In this document: piece after piece, positions 45,236-56,767 of the stretch
How the letters are laid out: each line of letters begins with the position of its first letter
How positions within the stretch are numbered: position 1 is the first letter of the stretch
From: Calliopum simillimum
Lineage: Eukaryota; Arthropoda; Insecta; Diptera; Lauxaniidae
NCBI GenBank assembly: GCA_951812925.1
Contig: OX638370.1
Coordinates: 30,991,964 to 31,055,963, forward strand
DNA length: 64,000 bases
Reading direction: 5' to 3'
Notes under the pieces: generated by a model
What the model saw: the letters and a program-made list of their open reading frames with translations, nothing else
The model's database searches: none
Told to the model about the DNA's origin: nothing
Made by a program: the position numbers and the translations under genes

Positions 45236-46166
45236 AGAGTGTAACCTCTGGCCAAAAATTTATTACCTTGCTTTGTAGTATTTTGAAAATTTTGCTTGAA
45301 CGGGCAGTGCCACACTCTTTAGTCCGAATTCAATCAGTTTTTGCTTAGACTTTGCGCTAACTATTCCAAGTTTCTGTGCGATATTTGGTTTTATTTCCTT
45401 AAATAACGCTTGCACTACAGAAGCACATACATTTTGCTTGTATGGGATATGGGGTGAACAAAATGGGGTAGTAAGTTTGATAGAGATGTTGGAGAGGTAA
45501 AATTATAGGGAGTCGGTGAACACTTTTTCCCTCTCCAGGCAATGAGGATTATTTTTGATATTTTTATCAAAATTTTCTATGCGAGCCCTCTAAATTAGTG
45601 GAAAAAAAGGGGCTAAAATGTTAGAGAAAACTATTGGAGACGAAAAGTTAATTCGGTGGAAATTTTTTCCCTCTCCCTGCAATGAGTATTTTTCTTTATA
45701 TTTTGATTAAAATTTTGTATGGGACCCTTCTTAAGGGGTGGTTAAAAGGGGTTAGTATATTCGAAAAAAAATGTTGAAGATGAAAAATTATTGGTGGTCA
45801 GTGAACATTTTTGCTTTCTCCCGAAAATGAGCAATTTATTTTACATTTTTATTAAAAATTTTTTATGGGAGCCCCCTTAAGGGGTTGTTTGAGAGAAAGA
45901 TTAGAGAGGTAAAGTTAATGGTGATTGGCTAACATTTTAAGCCTCTTCCGGCAACGAAGAATATTTAAGTGCTCGTTCACTCACTTTTTTGTCAATTAAA
46001 AAGTTAAAAAAAAAAGAGATCCCGTCGTATGCTCATTCTAAAGATAATCTTAAAATTTGTCAAATACATAAAACTTTTTTCCAAAATTTTTTACTTTTCT
46101 ACACTTGCCACGCCTCCGTCTCTGCGCTACAAACGGAAGAATACCTACCTGGGTGTAGGACATAAT
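45236..46166 (-). mobile_element. DINE/Helentron-like element, copy E, rearranged
   Basis: On the minus strand it begins near 46166 (TCCTACACCCAGGTAGGTAT) with the CGCCTCC block. It lacks the mini-me core and microsatellite, and the CTAG end is eroded. One unit of the usual ~142-bp repeat remains (45290-45440). Most of the body is a different tandem array (45460-45965). A patchwork relative of copies A-C. Confidence 0.6.
45460..45965. repeat. ~145-bp tandem repeat inside DINE copy E
   Basis: About four units share TTTTTCCCTCTCC(A/C)GGCAATGA, ATTTTTATTAAAATTTT and TATGGGA(G/C)CCC(C/T)TTAAGGGG. It is unrelated to the ~142-bp unit of the other DINE copies. Confidence 0.65.
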
Positions 46167-46339
46167 TATGGACAATGAAATACCCTAAACAGAATGGGTT
46201 AAACCTCAATTTCAGTGTTAATAAGTAGTAGGAGTGAACAGCAAGGCAAAACAAAATGAGACTTCTGTTGCGAGAAGGATAAACTGGTTAAGTGGTTTTA
46301 AGAAAAACCAGATTAAGCTTAATTTCACATTAGTTCTGC

Positions 46340-46561
46340 ACACTACAAAAGTAATAGTTTACTTTTCTTACTTTTGATTCCCTTTAGTATTGATATTACA
46401 CTTTCTTGGTATTAAATCCCGATATTTTTACAAAAAAGTTTGAAATTTATACCAAAAAAGTATGAAATTTATTCCAAAATAGTTTAAAATTAATACTTTT
46501 TTTGGCATTGTTCTATGTAAATGCTTTTGGTTTTAAAATTAAACTAAAATTTTTACTATGT
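46340..46561. mobile_element. ~222-bp MITE family, copy 2
   Basis: Close match to 44360-44580 over its whole length, including ATTAAATCCCGATATTTTT and AAGTTTGAAATTTATACCAA. Confidence 0.75.
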
Positions 46562-47956
46562 TAGTAAAATTATTAGTTTTTTTTTTTAGATATTAGCAAG
46601 GTCTATTTAAGCATTTAAACACGCAAAAAGTAAGGCGTACTTTTACTCAGAACTAATGGAAAATTAAGCTATACTTTATTTTTACAAAGTGGACCTAAAC
46701 TGTTTTCCCTTTTTGGCACAGACTTGTTACACTTCTAAGAAGCAAAACTTTTGCATTGCTACAATGATATCATTTGCTTGGCGCATGCAAAACAACTCCG
46801 ACAACAAAAAGCAAATTTTGGCCAAAAGCGCACACAGGCAGACAGACAAAAAGGTCTAGCAATTGACGATGACGTACCAACAGAAAAAATCGTGACTTAA
46901 ATGCGATCGAAGATTATTACAACTCAACAGCAACGAGTCAAAAAACTTTAACAACAAACAAACACACTGAAAAGGGTACTGAACCGCACGCCACAACAAC
47001 AATACAAAGCAACAAAGAAACAACCTTCACAAGCAGCAGATACCGCAAAACATTGATGCACTTCATTGGTAAATTCGCCAATAGATGGCGCAGGGATATG
47101 TAAATAAAAAACCGCAAGCAACGAGACTACGGAGTTAGAAGGTTGGATTTTTTTGCTACTTTTTGTCCATTTTTGGAAAACTTTGTCCATTGCATGAAGG
47201 CACGAAGATCAACAACTTGCAAAAAGAGCAGGAAAAGAAAAATCAAAATAAACCACAAAAACAAAAAACCATAGATGGATGGATAGATACAATGAAACAA
47301 ATGTCAAAAGCAAGGATTTTTCTGTTATACGGCAAATAAAATTTGAATGTCAATGCAAGGGATTTACTTTGTTTGTTTCGACGCAGCAGAGTTTATTAGA
47401 ATGGAGAGACACAGTCAGACTCATGTGATACGTAAGCGGAAAATAGAAGGGCGCACCGAAACCTTAAACTTCAATATGTAACCATATTCATTGGAGTTTG
47501 CATAAAGTTCGCTGATTGCTTGCGGCATTTGCTCAATTTTTGAATAGGGCCAACAACACTTTGACGTTTGGAAAATTCAATGAAAACTTTTTGAGTCTTA
47601 TGTTTTTTTTTGGTTTTTTTTTTTTTTTAATAGTAGGTATACGTATATTTAGGTAGCAAAGTGTAGACTTTGCCAAAAATTAGCTGTCCAAATATTGACA
47701 GCATTCATTGTGGTTATTTGTACAATTTGACTTGTGGCTAAATTTGGTTGACTACAATGATTGCTGACAACGTTGTCATGTTGATTTTGATATTGACGAT
47801 TTTGACAGTTTTGACATCACTGACAATTTTTGAAAACAATGCTGTCATTTTGGCTTGAAGACATAAATTTTAGCGACCACTTTGTTTTTTTTTTTTACAT
47901 TTATGCGTACGTACTTATAGTTTTCTCATCTTTGTCAGAAAGTTTCTATTCGAATT
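46562..47956. other. Noncoding DNA, host-like
   Basis: ACAACAACAA-rich stretch (46940-47050), several TTGACA/TGTCAA motifs at 47690-47850 (GATATTGACGATTTTGACAG), T tracts. No credible ORF. Confidence 0.4.
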
Positions 47957-48740
47957 TTTTATACGCTACACCGAGGATACATTCACTTTAATCCTCCGTT
48001 TGTATTGCACAGAAGGAGGCGTGCTTGGTATAGAAAAGTATATACATACATATCTGTGATCAGATGGCAAAAGTTATTGGCAGGAGAGAAAGCTTAAAAA
48101 TTAAGTTTAGAGCAACTCTTGTTTTGCCAGCTTGTAGATCTCACCGGGACCAACACCCTAGACTACATAACTCATTTTCACAAAAAATTATCAATACCAG
48201 GTGTTGCCATCTGACCAAAGATATATTCTTGATCACCTCCTAAGTTGATATACATAACTATGCCCGTCAGTCTGCCTTTCTGTTCGTCTGTTGAAATAAT
48301 TTTCACGGGAAAACTAAGCAAGATACTTAGTTCGATGCAATTTTGTGCACTGGTGCCGTTGTACAAGATAACTCAGGGGATTGAAAATGAGCAAAATTGG
48401 TTAACGGATACGCCTACCGCCCATATAAAATATTTGAAACGCTAAATTAAGAGCAGTATTTATGGGAATGCAACTAAAATACACACCAATGCTGAAAACA
48501 GTAAGGGTAAATTATGAATGAAAACTTGCCGAACTTGGACAAAAGGGCGTGGCAACTTCCATATAAGCAAATTTTTGAAAATGGCGTAGTGCACGCAATA
48601 TTTGAGATAATGCAACCAAATTTCGTACAAACACTAGAAATAGTCAAAGGAAGCTCTGAGCAAATACTAGGTGAATTCGGAAAAGGTGGCGTGTAACCTC
48701 TCATACAAAAACATTTTTCGAAATGCATTAAAATAGCTTG
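47957..48740 (+). mobile_element. DINE/Helentron-like element, copy D, interrupted
   Basis: Starts TTTTTTATACGCTACACCGA. The mini-me core is degenerate (TATATTCTTGATCACCTCCT near 48218) and followed by TGCCCGTCAGTCTGCC. Fewer than two ~142-bp units remain (AGGGCGTGGCAACTTCCATA near 48543). The hairpin and CTAG end are missing, and the 26-bp minisatellite begins there. A 153-bp MITE interrupts the 5' part. Confidence 0.7.
48061..48213. mobile_element. 153-bp TIR element inserted in DINE copy D
   Basis: Perfect 9-bp inverted ends CAGATGGCA (48061) and TGCCATCTG (48213) bound sequence absent from the other DINE copies. No target duplication is certain. Confidence 0.6.
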
Positions 48741-48754
48741 TAAGATATAACCGA

Positions 48755-49880
48755 ATGTAACGAAAAATATCAAAAAATGTGCCACCAAAAAATAGTCGAA
48801 AAAATGTGTCGCCAAGAAAGGTCCGAAAAATGTGTCGCCAAAAGTATCGAAAAATGTGTCGCCAAAAAAAGTGTCAAAAATATGTAACCATAAAAGGGTC
48901 GAAAAATGTATCGCAACAAAATATCTGAAAAAGTGTCCTCAAAAAACGGTCGAAAAAATGTGTCACCAAAAAAGGACCAGAAAATTGTCTCGCCAAAAAA
49001 TTGTCGAAAAATATGTTGCCAAAAAGTATCGAAAAATGTGTCACCAATATAGGGTCGAAAAAGATGTCCAAAAAAGGGTCAACAAAATGTGTCGCCAAGA
49101 AAAGGCCGAAGAATGTGTCGTCAAAAAACTGCCGAAAAATTTGTCACCAAAATAGGATCGAAAAATGTGTCACCAAAAAAAGTGTCGAAAAATGTGTAAC
49201 CAAAAAAGGGTCGAAAAATGTGTTGCTAAAAAAGGGTCGAAAAATGTGTTGCCAAAAAAGTGTCAAAAAGTTTGTCTTCAAAAAAGGGTCGAAAAATGTG
49301 CCACAAAAAATATCTTAAAATGTGATACAAAAAATATCTTAAAATGTGTCCCCCACAATGGGTCGAAAAATGTGTTGCCAAAAAAGTGTCGAAAAATTAG
49401 TCTACAAGAAAAGGTCGAAAAATATGTCGCAAAGAATATCTAATAAAGTGTATCCAAAAAAAGGTCGAAAAAATATTACAAAAAGTGTCGAAAAATGTGT
49501 CATCAAAAAAATTGCCGAAAAATGTGTCTCTAAAAAGTATCAAAAAATGTATCGCCAAAAAAGAGTCGAAAAAATGTCTCGGCAAGAAAGGCGAAAGATG
49601 TGTCGCCAAAAAGAATGCCAAAGAATGTGTCGCTAAAAAAGAGTCGAAAATGTGTCGCCAAAAAAAAAAATTCAAAAAATGTGTCACCAAGAAAGGTGTG
49701 GCCCAAACGTATCAAAAAATCTGTCGAAATCTGAGTGAGAAAAGTATCGAAAATTGCGTCGCAAGAAAAGGGTCGAAGAATATTTCACCAAAAAGTGTCG
49801 ATAAATGTGTCGGCAATAAAACTGTAGCCAAAAAAAGGATCAAAAATGTCTCGCCAAAAAGAAACGAAAAATGTGTCGCC
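48755..49880 (+). repeat. ~26-bp minisatellite array, about 40 units
   Basis: Unit near TCGAAAAATGTGTCGCCAAA plus AAAGGG, imperfectly repeated for 1.1 kb. Length variation of A runs shifts the frame, yet all six frames stay open for long stretches because the unit has few stops; none is a gene. The array abuts the broken 3' end of DINE copy D. Confidence 0.85.
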
Positions 49881-51910
49881 AGAGTAAGTGCCGTGGCATT
49901 GAAATTGTACTCTTATTGCGGCAAAAGAATTTACACCATATAAAAGAATATATATTTATTCCGTAAAATAAATAAAATAAATAGAAAATACAAGTTGTAA
50001 CATAAGTAACAAAAATCATAAGAACGAAATAAAATGCCAAGTAAAATTAAATAATTCAAATTGTAGGTCAAATGTAATAAAGGCTATAATAAAAAAATTA
50101 AAAGAATAAAAGGAAAAACATATAAGAGAACCTCATATAAAACAAAAAGCACAAAGGAAAATGTTAATAAAATGCAGACATTGAAAACCCAAAAAGAAAA
50201 AACCTCAAAACTAGAACAAAACTAATATGGCACAAGCTTCATTGGCTTTTATTCAAAGCTTAAATGCGGCATAAAACAGATTCAAGAGAGTACTTAAGAA
50301 ATAGGGGTTAAGAAAAAATAAGTGATATGAGCGCAACTAAGCAAGGGTTACTTAAAACGCAAAGATTAAGGGTGTAACTTGTTTTAATCATGAACTAATA
50401 AGACTTAAATACTGTTATCTGATGTTATTTTAATTGAATTAAAATAACATTAAAAGTGAAAAGAACACATGGAAAAAACGTAAGGAATTCAAGTAAAACA
50501 GCCGGTACAACGGTAACAGGCTGTGGGTATATGGCTTAGCTCTGTCCAATCAACTACATGCTTGTTTGTATGCTCGTTGGTGCATTCAAAAGTGCTTATA
50601 ATAAGTTGGATTAATTTTGTTCAAAGTTTGTTTGCGTGCTTCCAAAGTAATTGTTTTTTAACTCAGTTCAATGGGTTGTGTAAACTTTTGACTTTATAAA
50701 TCCTTTGAGTGGCTTTTTGGGGGAAAGTTATTCACGCAAATTTTGTATACAAATTAAAATTCGGTTAGTTACCGAAAACTACATGAATAAAGCTATAATT
50801 AAAATACATAAAATAAACGAATATTGCAGTTTTCAAGCTTTGGTGCTTAACTTTTAACATGCTGCTCAAAAGGAAAATGTCAAATGAGTTCAAATGCAGC
50901 TTAAATTTTTGAACAGCTTTAAAATGTAACTTTTTAGGGCTTCATAATATTGGTACTTACGAGTAAGTGCTTCATTGATGGTAATAAATTTTTTAATTGC
51001 TTTTATAGTGCCACAGAAAAGTCAATTGTATGGAATTTTTAGCTTATTGATTTGTAAATAGTAGGTAATATTGGTAATGAAATTAACTTGTACAGATTGA
51101 TGGACAAAAAGTGAATTTGATACATCATTGGAAAAACAATGTGAGTAATTGTTACGTAAGCAAACAATGAAAGCAGCGGTGGGCGCATCACCACTGACTT
51201 AGCTTCATTCGGGTCAAAAAAGTAGTTTTTGCTATTGTCCGAATTGTTAGAATCATCCAGCTCTGCTGAGCTGAGAGATTTTGCAAATTTTTTGCAGGTA
51301 ACATGCAATATCATGACATCATGGATAAGAGTCGTATGATGTCTCAAATTTTTGATCTTGATCCGAAATATATAAACAAAAATAATATCTCAAATTCTTC
51401 ATCAACTGTGTAGAATAAGAGCCAGTAGTTGGCTGCCCTACATCATAGCATCAAGGCTAAATTTTTTTGTGGGTGTTCTTCTAATGGTAGGTATTAATTT
51501 TTTTGAGGAGAATCACGTTCTCTACAAAAACTTTTCATTTTATTTTTAAAAAAATTTATCTTTTAGGAGTTATTCTATAAAAACTGGTTAAGCGCCGATA
51601 AACGGCAAAAAATCACTTTTTTTTAAATAACTTCTAAGTAATTACTTTTTTTTTACAAAAGATTAAAATTATTTGTAGAACCACATGTCAATGAAAAAGA
51701 CCCTTGGACTTTTTATCGTACAACTCACCATTCATAAGTTATCGCAATTTGAAAATTACCACAATTGTATGTACAAGTCATTAATATTTATGCCTCGAGG
51801 AGGCCTCTTTCCAGAGGTCATTGACATCAAGTGCCCCGTTCCAGTACTGAAGCACCGGATTTAAATAACAAAACAAAGTAAGAGAGTAGTAACCAGCTAT
51901 AATTTGATTA
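49881..51910. other. AT-rich noncoding DNA
   Basis: 2 kb without repeats shared in this window. Open frames are short and compositionally unconvincing. Confidence 0.4.
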
Positions 51911-52134
51911 CACACTAAAAAATTATAGTTTATTTTTCTTTGTTTTGATTCCCTTTAGTATTGATTTTAAACTTTTCTTAGCATTAAATTCTAATTTTTT
52001 TCCCAAAAAGTTTGAAATTTATTCCGGTAAAGTATGAAATTTATCCCAAAATAGTTTAAAATTAATACTTTTTCTGGCATTGTTCTATATAAATACTTGT
52101 TGGTTTTAAAATTAAACAAAAATTTTTACTGTGT
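51911..52134. mobile_element. ~222-bp MITE family, copy 3
   Basis: CACACTAAAAAATTATAGTT to AAAAATTTTTACTGTG. Clear match to 44360 and 46340 copies. Confidence 0.75.
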
Positions 52135-52689
52135 AGAGATTATTTAGTAGTAGGAAAGAGAATCAATTTTAAGAAAGGGATGTTAAAAATTTGTACGGTG
52201 CCACGCCCCTAAAAGGAAAATATTGTGTAAGGGCCTGAATCCCTGCACTGGATTTTTATAAGTTCGGAACGAAAATAAACTAAATCCTTAGGACATCACT
52301 ACGTGTTTTGTTTTTCAGTGAATGGCACCGTGAGCCCAAAAGAAAATATTACTGTCACGACTAAGCCACTGCACCACTATTTATGAAATTTATAAAAACT
52401 ATCCGTTTTACAGTGAGCACTGCCGCGTTACTAAATATGTTAGAAGTGCACAGAGAAACAACATTGTCAAAAGTGTCAGAAATGTGGTTACTTTAACCAC
52501 GTGGCGACCCAAATTTTGAACATGGCTCGTTTGTGGAAGTTTTAACAACGCGCGTTGCTAAATGGGTTTCAACTTCATTTATGGGTGATTTAACAACGCG
52601 CGTTGCTAAATAAAATACAAAAGGAAAAAAAAATTTTGAATTAATTTTTTCCCGTCAAGGTCAATGAAAAACTGACATTATTTTAATTT
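52135..52689. other. Noncoding with a fragment of the tRNA-like composite element
   Basis: 52449-52625 resembles the start of the 5464 element (CACAGAGAAACAACATT; repeated TTTAACAACGCGCGTTGCTA), apparently a third, partial copy. No gene elsewhere. Confidence 0.45.
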
Positions 52690-53559
52690 TTATACCCTAC
52701 ACCCAGCGTATATTCACTTTGTCCTTCCGTTTGTAACGCAGAGAAGGAGGCATGGCAGATATAGAAAAGTATATATATTCTTGATCAGCGTCACCTCCTG
52801 AGTCGATATAGCCATGTCCGTCTGTCTGGCTGGCTGGGTGGCTGGCTGTGTGTTGAAATACATTTTTTGGGAAAACCAAGCTAGATAATTCAATGAAATT
52901 TGGTACACTACCTCCGCCTTCAAAGATAGCTCGGGGGATTGAAAATGAGCGAAATCGGTCAACGGACACGCCTACCGCCCATACAACAAATATATTCAAA
53001 ATGCAATTTTAGGAGTATTTTTCACGACAATGCAACCAAAATACGCAAAATACTAAAAATTGTAAGCGCAAGCTCTGAGAAAAAACTGAACGAATTCGGA
53101 CAAAAGGGCGTGGCACCTCCCGTATAAGCAAAAGCATCAAAACGCTATACTGAAAGCGTTTTTTGAGATATTCGAACCAAATTCGACTCAGACGCTAAGA
53201 ATTATAAATAAAAGCTCTCAACAAAAATTGGGTGAAATCGGACAAGGGGGCAAATGTTTCAATGAGATAATCCAACCAAACTTCACTCAAATACTAAAGA
53301 CTGTAAATGCACGCTCTAAGCTAAAACTAGACGAACTCGGACAAGAGGGCGTGGCACCTCCTATACAAGCAAAAGCTTCAAAACGCTGTACTGAAAACGT
53401 TTTTCATTCAGCCACTAAAAACTATAAATCCAATTTTGGACAAAAACTGGGTGAACTCGGACAAGAGAGCGAAGCACCTTCCATATGAGCAAAATTTTTA
53501 AAATACTGCAGTGTAGGGTATTTAATGTTTGGCCAGGCCAAATTTTACACCCTTACTAG
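52690..53559 (+). mobile_element. DINE/Helentron-like element with mini-me core, copy C (best preserved)
   Basis: TACCCTACAC at 52693-52702 and GTGTAGGGTA at 53511-53520 form an exact 10-bp subterminal inverted repeat. The core TTCTTGATCAGCG ... GATATAGCCATG lies at ~52778-52815 between (TA)n and GTCTGTCTGGCTGGCTGG. Four tandem units follow (junctions near 53104, 53246, 53345, 53464; one shortened). The hairpin TTTGGCCAGGCCAAA is at 53528-53542, and CTAG at 53556-53559 is followed by T. These are Helitron/Helentron 3' hallmarks; no Rep/helicase is present, so it depends on a partner element. Confidence 0.87.
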
Positions 53560-53589
53560 TTTATTTTCAATGTTATGCTTTAAATAAAA

Positions 53590-53963
53590 ATTTTTCTATT
53601 AACACTGGGGGGATTGGAACCTGGAATCTGTCGTGTGATAGATGCGGACGTTAGCAACTCAGACACGGCCATCATTATTGTGAAGTTGACTGAAAGTCCA
53701 TTTGAAATGAGCTGATTTGGAATTAACTAAGTTTAGTTGCTGATTTGAGTTTAACAACGCTTTGTGAGTGTTTTGACTACGATTCGTCGCTGATATGGAT
53801 TCAACAACGCTTGGCAACCAGCGTTGTTGAATAAGTTTCAACCACGTTCGTGAGTGATTTAGCAACGCAACATATATATATGAGCTTGGAGTGTTGTTAA
53901 ATCCAAATCAGCAACGAAACGTAGTTAAAACACTCACGAACGTGGTTTTTTCTTCGCTCTGTG
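53590..53963 (-). mobile_element. Palindromic element with tRNA-like segment, copy 2
   Basis: On the minus strand it starts CACAGAGCGAAGAAAAAA (53961) and contains the same AACAACG / CGTTGTT modules. Its tRNA-like part at ~53607-53690 has the B box GGTTCCAATCC and TCCGCATCTATCACACGAC, close to copy 1. Open frames inside are accidental. Confidence 0.68.
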
Positions 53964-55290
53964 TCCTTACACATCTTTAGTGTTGGCAATTTGCTTAAGT
54001 TCACGGTGGAGTGGTCTTTTTGAAAACAAATCGAAATGGTTTAATTATGGCCACAAGGTTAACTCTAGTAATAGTTAAAGCTTTTTGAAGATATTCAAAG
54101 CAAAGCAATTGTTTTGGTGGAAATAAATTTCACAAAAATTTAAATTATCGGTATTTGAATAAACAATTCACACAAAATCAAAGAAAGCTAAGCAAATCTA
54201 TTAAACACACCCAGTTCATTGAACTGGGAACTTGCAGGCACTTTGACAAAAAGACATAACTCGTGAATGAACACTGCTTAAAATCAAAGTTAATAAAAAT
54301 CATACAACAAAAATTAATTGAGCGCAAATTTGTCAATTAATTCCCAATTCCTAACAAGACTGACAAACCATTTGCTCGTATGAGGTAACGATTTTTGATA
54401 TTATACTTTGAGCTATATCTTATCAAATGCTTATCGATTGTTACTTTTAAATAGGAAGTAGAAATTGTATAAGAATAAGAATTACGTTTAAGCAGCATTA
54501 AGTGCGCCGCAAGTAAACCAACACTCTAAGATTTTATACTTATATGGGGGCTATTTTCAGTTATCGTACAACGTACGCTGTTTTGTGTTCGCGAATGTAA
54601 ATATTTACACTTTCTAATACGTTATTTCAAATGAAACGTAACGTAATCGCTTAATTGATAAGCGTTGTGACTCCATTGACGGCAACATGGGTTTTAATAA
54701 AAATTCAATTGCGAGTACTCGGTTAATATTGTAAATTTTTTATGACGGTATGACTATAAAACCGTATTACTGATATATCCATGTCAGGCAAAACCAGGTA
54801 AAGCTTATATGGCTTTAGTAGTTGTAATGAATCAGAATAGTAAATATTTTTATTGTGATCATATACAATATAATTAGCTATTGATATGAACATTTTCTGA
54901 TACATATATGTAAAAAGATATACCTTTACAGAGTATCACAATGTGATCTGTTCTGCTTATAGCTACTTTAATTCGAAAATTGTATAATTATATTTACGAA
55001 GAAAATAATCTTTAAGGAGGTAAATATTTTGACCGTTTTTTTTTTTTTTGCAACCATAATTTGTTTAGACCAAACAAAACTAAAGACGCACGTAATTAAA
55101 AACAAATTAATGAGCGAAAATAAAAATACCAATAACCAGATAATTGGGTTCTTGAAGGTCATGTGAATACCACAAATGCGTGAAACAGTGAGGTGAAAAA
55201 ACAAAGTTTTGTCCAAAATCGTAATGTATGGTGTCATTTTATAAGAAAATTCATTTGGACAATTTGGTTTACAAAAAAAAAATATGCTTT
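53964..55290. other. AT-rich noncoding DNA
   Basis: No gene or shared repeat recognised. Confidence 0.4.
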
Positions 55291-56767
55291 AGTATACGGT
55301 GCTCTTGAACAGTCGATAGGTTTTTTGAGTATGTGGAGAAAATCTGTGAATGGGGTTTCATTTGTATTAGTTTAGTGGTCTGAAAAATGCAAACCCCGAA
55401 ATCGTAGCTGATCATCCTCGCGAAATATCGCAAAAATACATATCCCATACAAAATAAAAAAAATTCAGATAAAAAAACCCAACAAACAAATATAAAAATA
55501 GTTATTTTTAATGTATTTTGCAATGCCAAATCCAAATCCAGCATTAAAATTGCTATATCTCATACGGAAAAAAGGAGAAAAGACCGTTTTTGCTATATTT
55601 TGAAGCTATATAACTATAACATAAAACATTTACACGCAGAATTCGATACATTATCTGAAAGATCCAATCTTTTGCTTTAGAATCGCATTTACGTCAATAG
55701 CTTAATTTTTCTCCGAAATATCGTAGACTGAAATAATGACAAAACAGGTTTTTTGCACTTTTTTAACTTTTTAGGTTAGGATAAAAATAAAGGTATCGAC
55801 ATTATTTGAATTAGGTTTAGAAGACTGATTAAAGCTTTCCATTTCTGCATCAGAATTTACGGATATACGTCTTGTTATATAGCTCCAAAACACAGCAATA
55901 AAACATAGCATCGGCTTTTTTTCCGGCTCCCTGAAATAACGCCATAGGAAATAACGCCAGAAAATTTTTTGGAAATAACGCCAGAAAAATCTACTTACAA
56001 AATTCTGGCGTTATTTCCATTTTGTTTTGGAAATAAAGCCAAAAACTTTTCTGGCGTTATTTCCAAAAATTATGGCGTTATTTCCAAAAATAATGTAGTT
56101 TAGAAAAAGGAAATAACGCCATAGGAAATAACGGCAGAAAAATCGGCATACAAAATTCTGGCGTTATTTCCGTTTTGTTTTGGAAATAAAACCAAAAACT
56201 TCTCTGGCTTTATTTCCTAGTTAATTTTTGGTTTTATTTCTAAAACAAAACGGAAATAACGCCAGAATTTTGTGTGCAGATTTTTCTGGCGTTATTTCCT
56301 ATGGCGTTATTTCCTTTGGCATTATTTCCAAAAATCCTGGCGTTGTTTCCTAATCAGTTTTTGGCTTTATTTCCAAAAATTAATGAAAGAAAATTTCTGG
56401 CGTTATTTCCAAAAAATTTTCTGGCGTTATTTCCTATGGCGCTATTTCCGGGAGTCTTTTTTTCCTTGTTTAGGCTAAGATATCTCAAAAACCGAATGAG
56501 ATACAGCAATTCTAAGGCCGGATTCGGATTCAGCATTGCAAAATACATTAAAAATAAGTATTTTTATATTTGTTTGTTGCGTTTTTTTTCTGAATTTTTT
56601 TATTTTATATGGGATATGTATTTTTGCGATATTTCGCGGGGATGATCAGCTACGATTTCGGGGTTTGCATTTTTCAGACCACTAAACTAATACAAATGAA
56701 ACCCCATTCACACATTTTCTCCACATATTCAAAAAACCTACCGACTGTTCAAGAGCACCGTGAGTAT
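55291..56767. mobile_element. Diverged relative of the CACGGTG palindrome, with 5-bp duplication
   Basis: The arms pair over ~290 bp at each end: ACGGTGCTCTTGAACAGTCG at 55296 with CGACTGTTCAAGAGCACCGT ending at 56761, and CCCCGAAATCGTAGCTGATC with GATCAGCTACGATTTCGGGG. The right end is CACCGTG, and the left has lost its first C. AGTAT flanks both sides (55291-55295, 56763-56767), a 5-bp target duplication as Transib makes. Internal phrases (CAATTCTAAGGCCGGATTCG; TTGCACTTTTTTAACTTTTT) match the 41.2-kb palindrome. A Foldback-like element sits inside. Confidence 0.75.
55915..56465. mobile_element. Second Foldback-like element, GGAAATAACGCCA repeats
   Basis: Flanked by direct repeats CTTTTTTTCC (55915-55924, 56456-56465). 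The ends CTCCCTGAAATAACGCC and, complemented, CTCCCGGAAATAGCGCC bound arms made of GGAAATAACGCCA units, continuing into ATAGGAAATAACGCCAGAAA on both sides. Inner units occur in both orientations, giving nested hairpins. No ORF. Same architecture as 15476-15998 but unrelated sequence. The flank is low-complexity, so the duplication is less certain. Confidence 0.75.

Noticed and set aside
48755..49880. CRISPR array
   Set aside because: Units are contiguous with no unique spacers, and the genome is eukaryotic.
48832..49943. Several 90-150-residue frames on both strands
   Set aside because: They arise from the 26-bp minisatellite, which lacks stops in most frames; low-complexity Lys/Ser/Val peptides.
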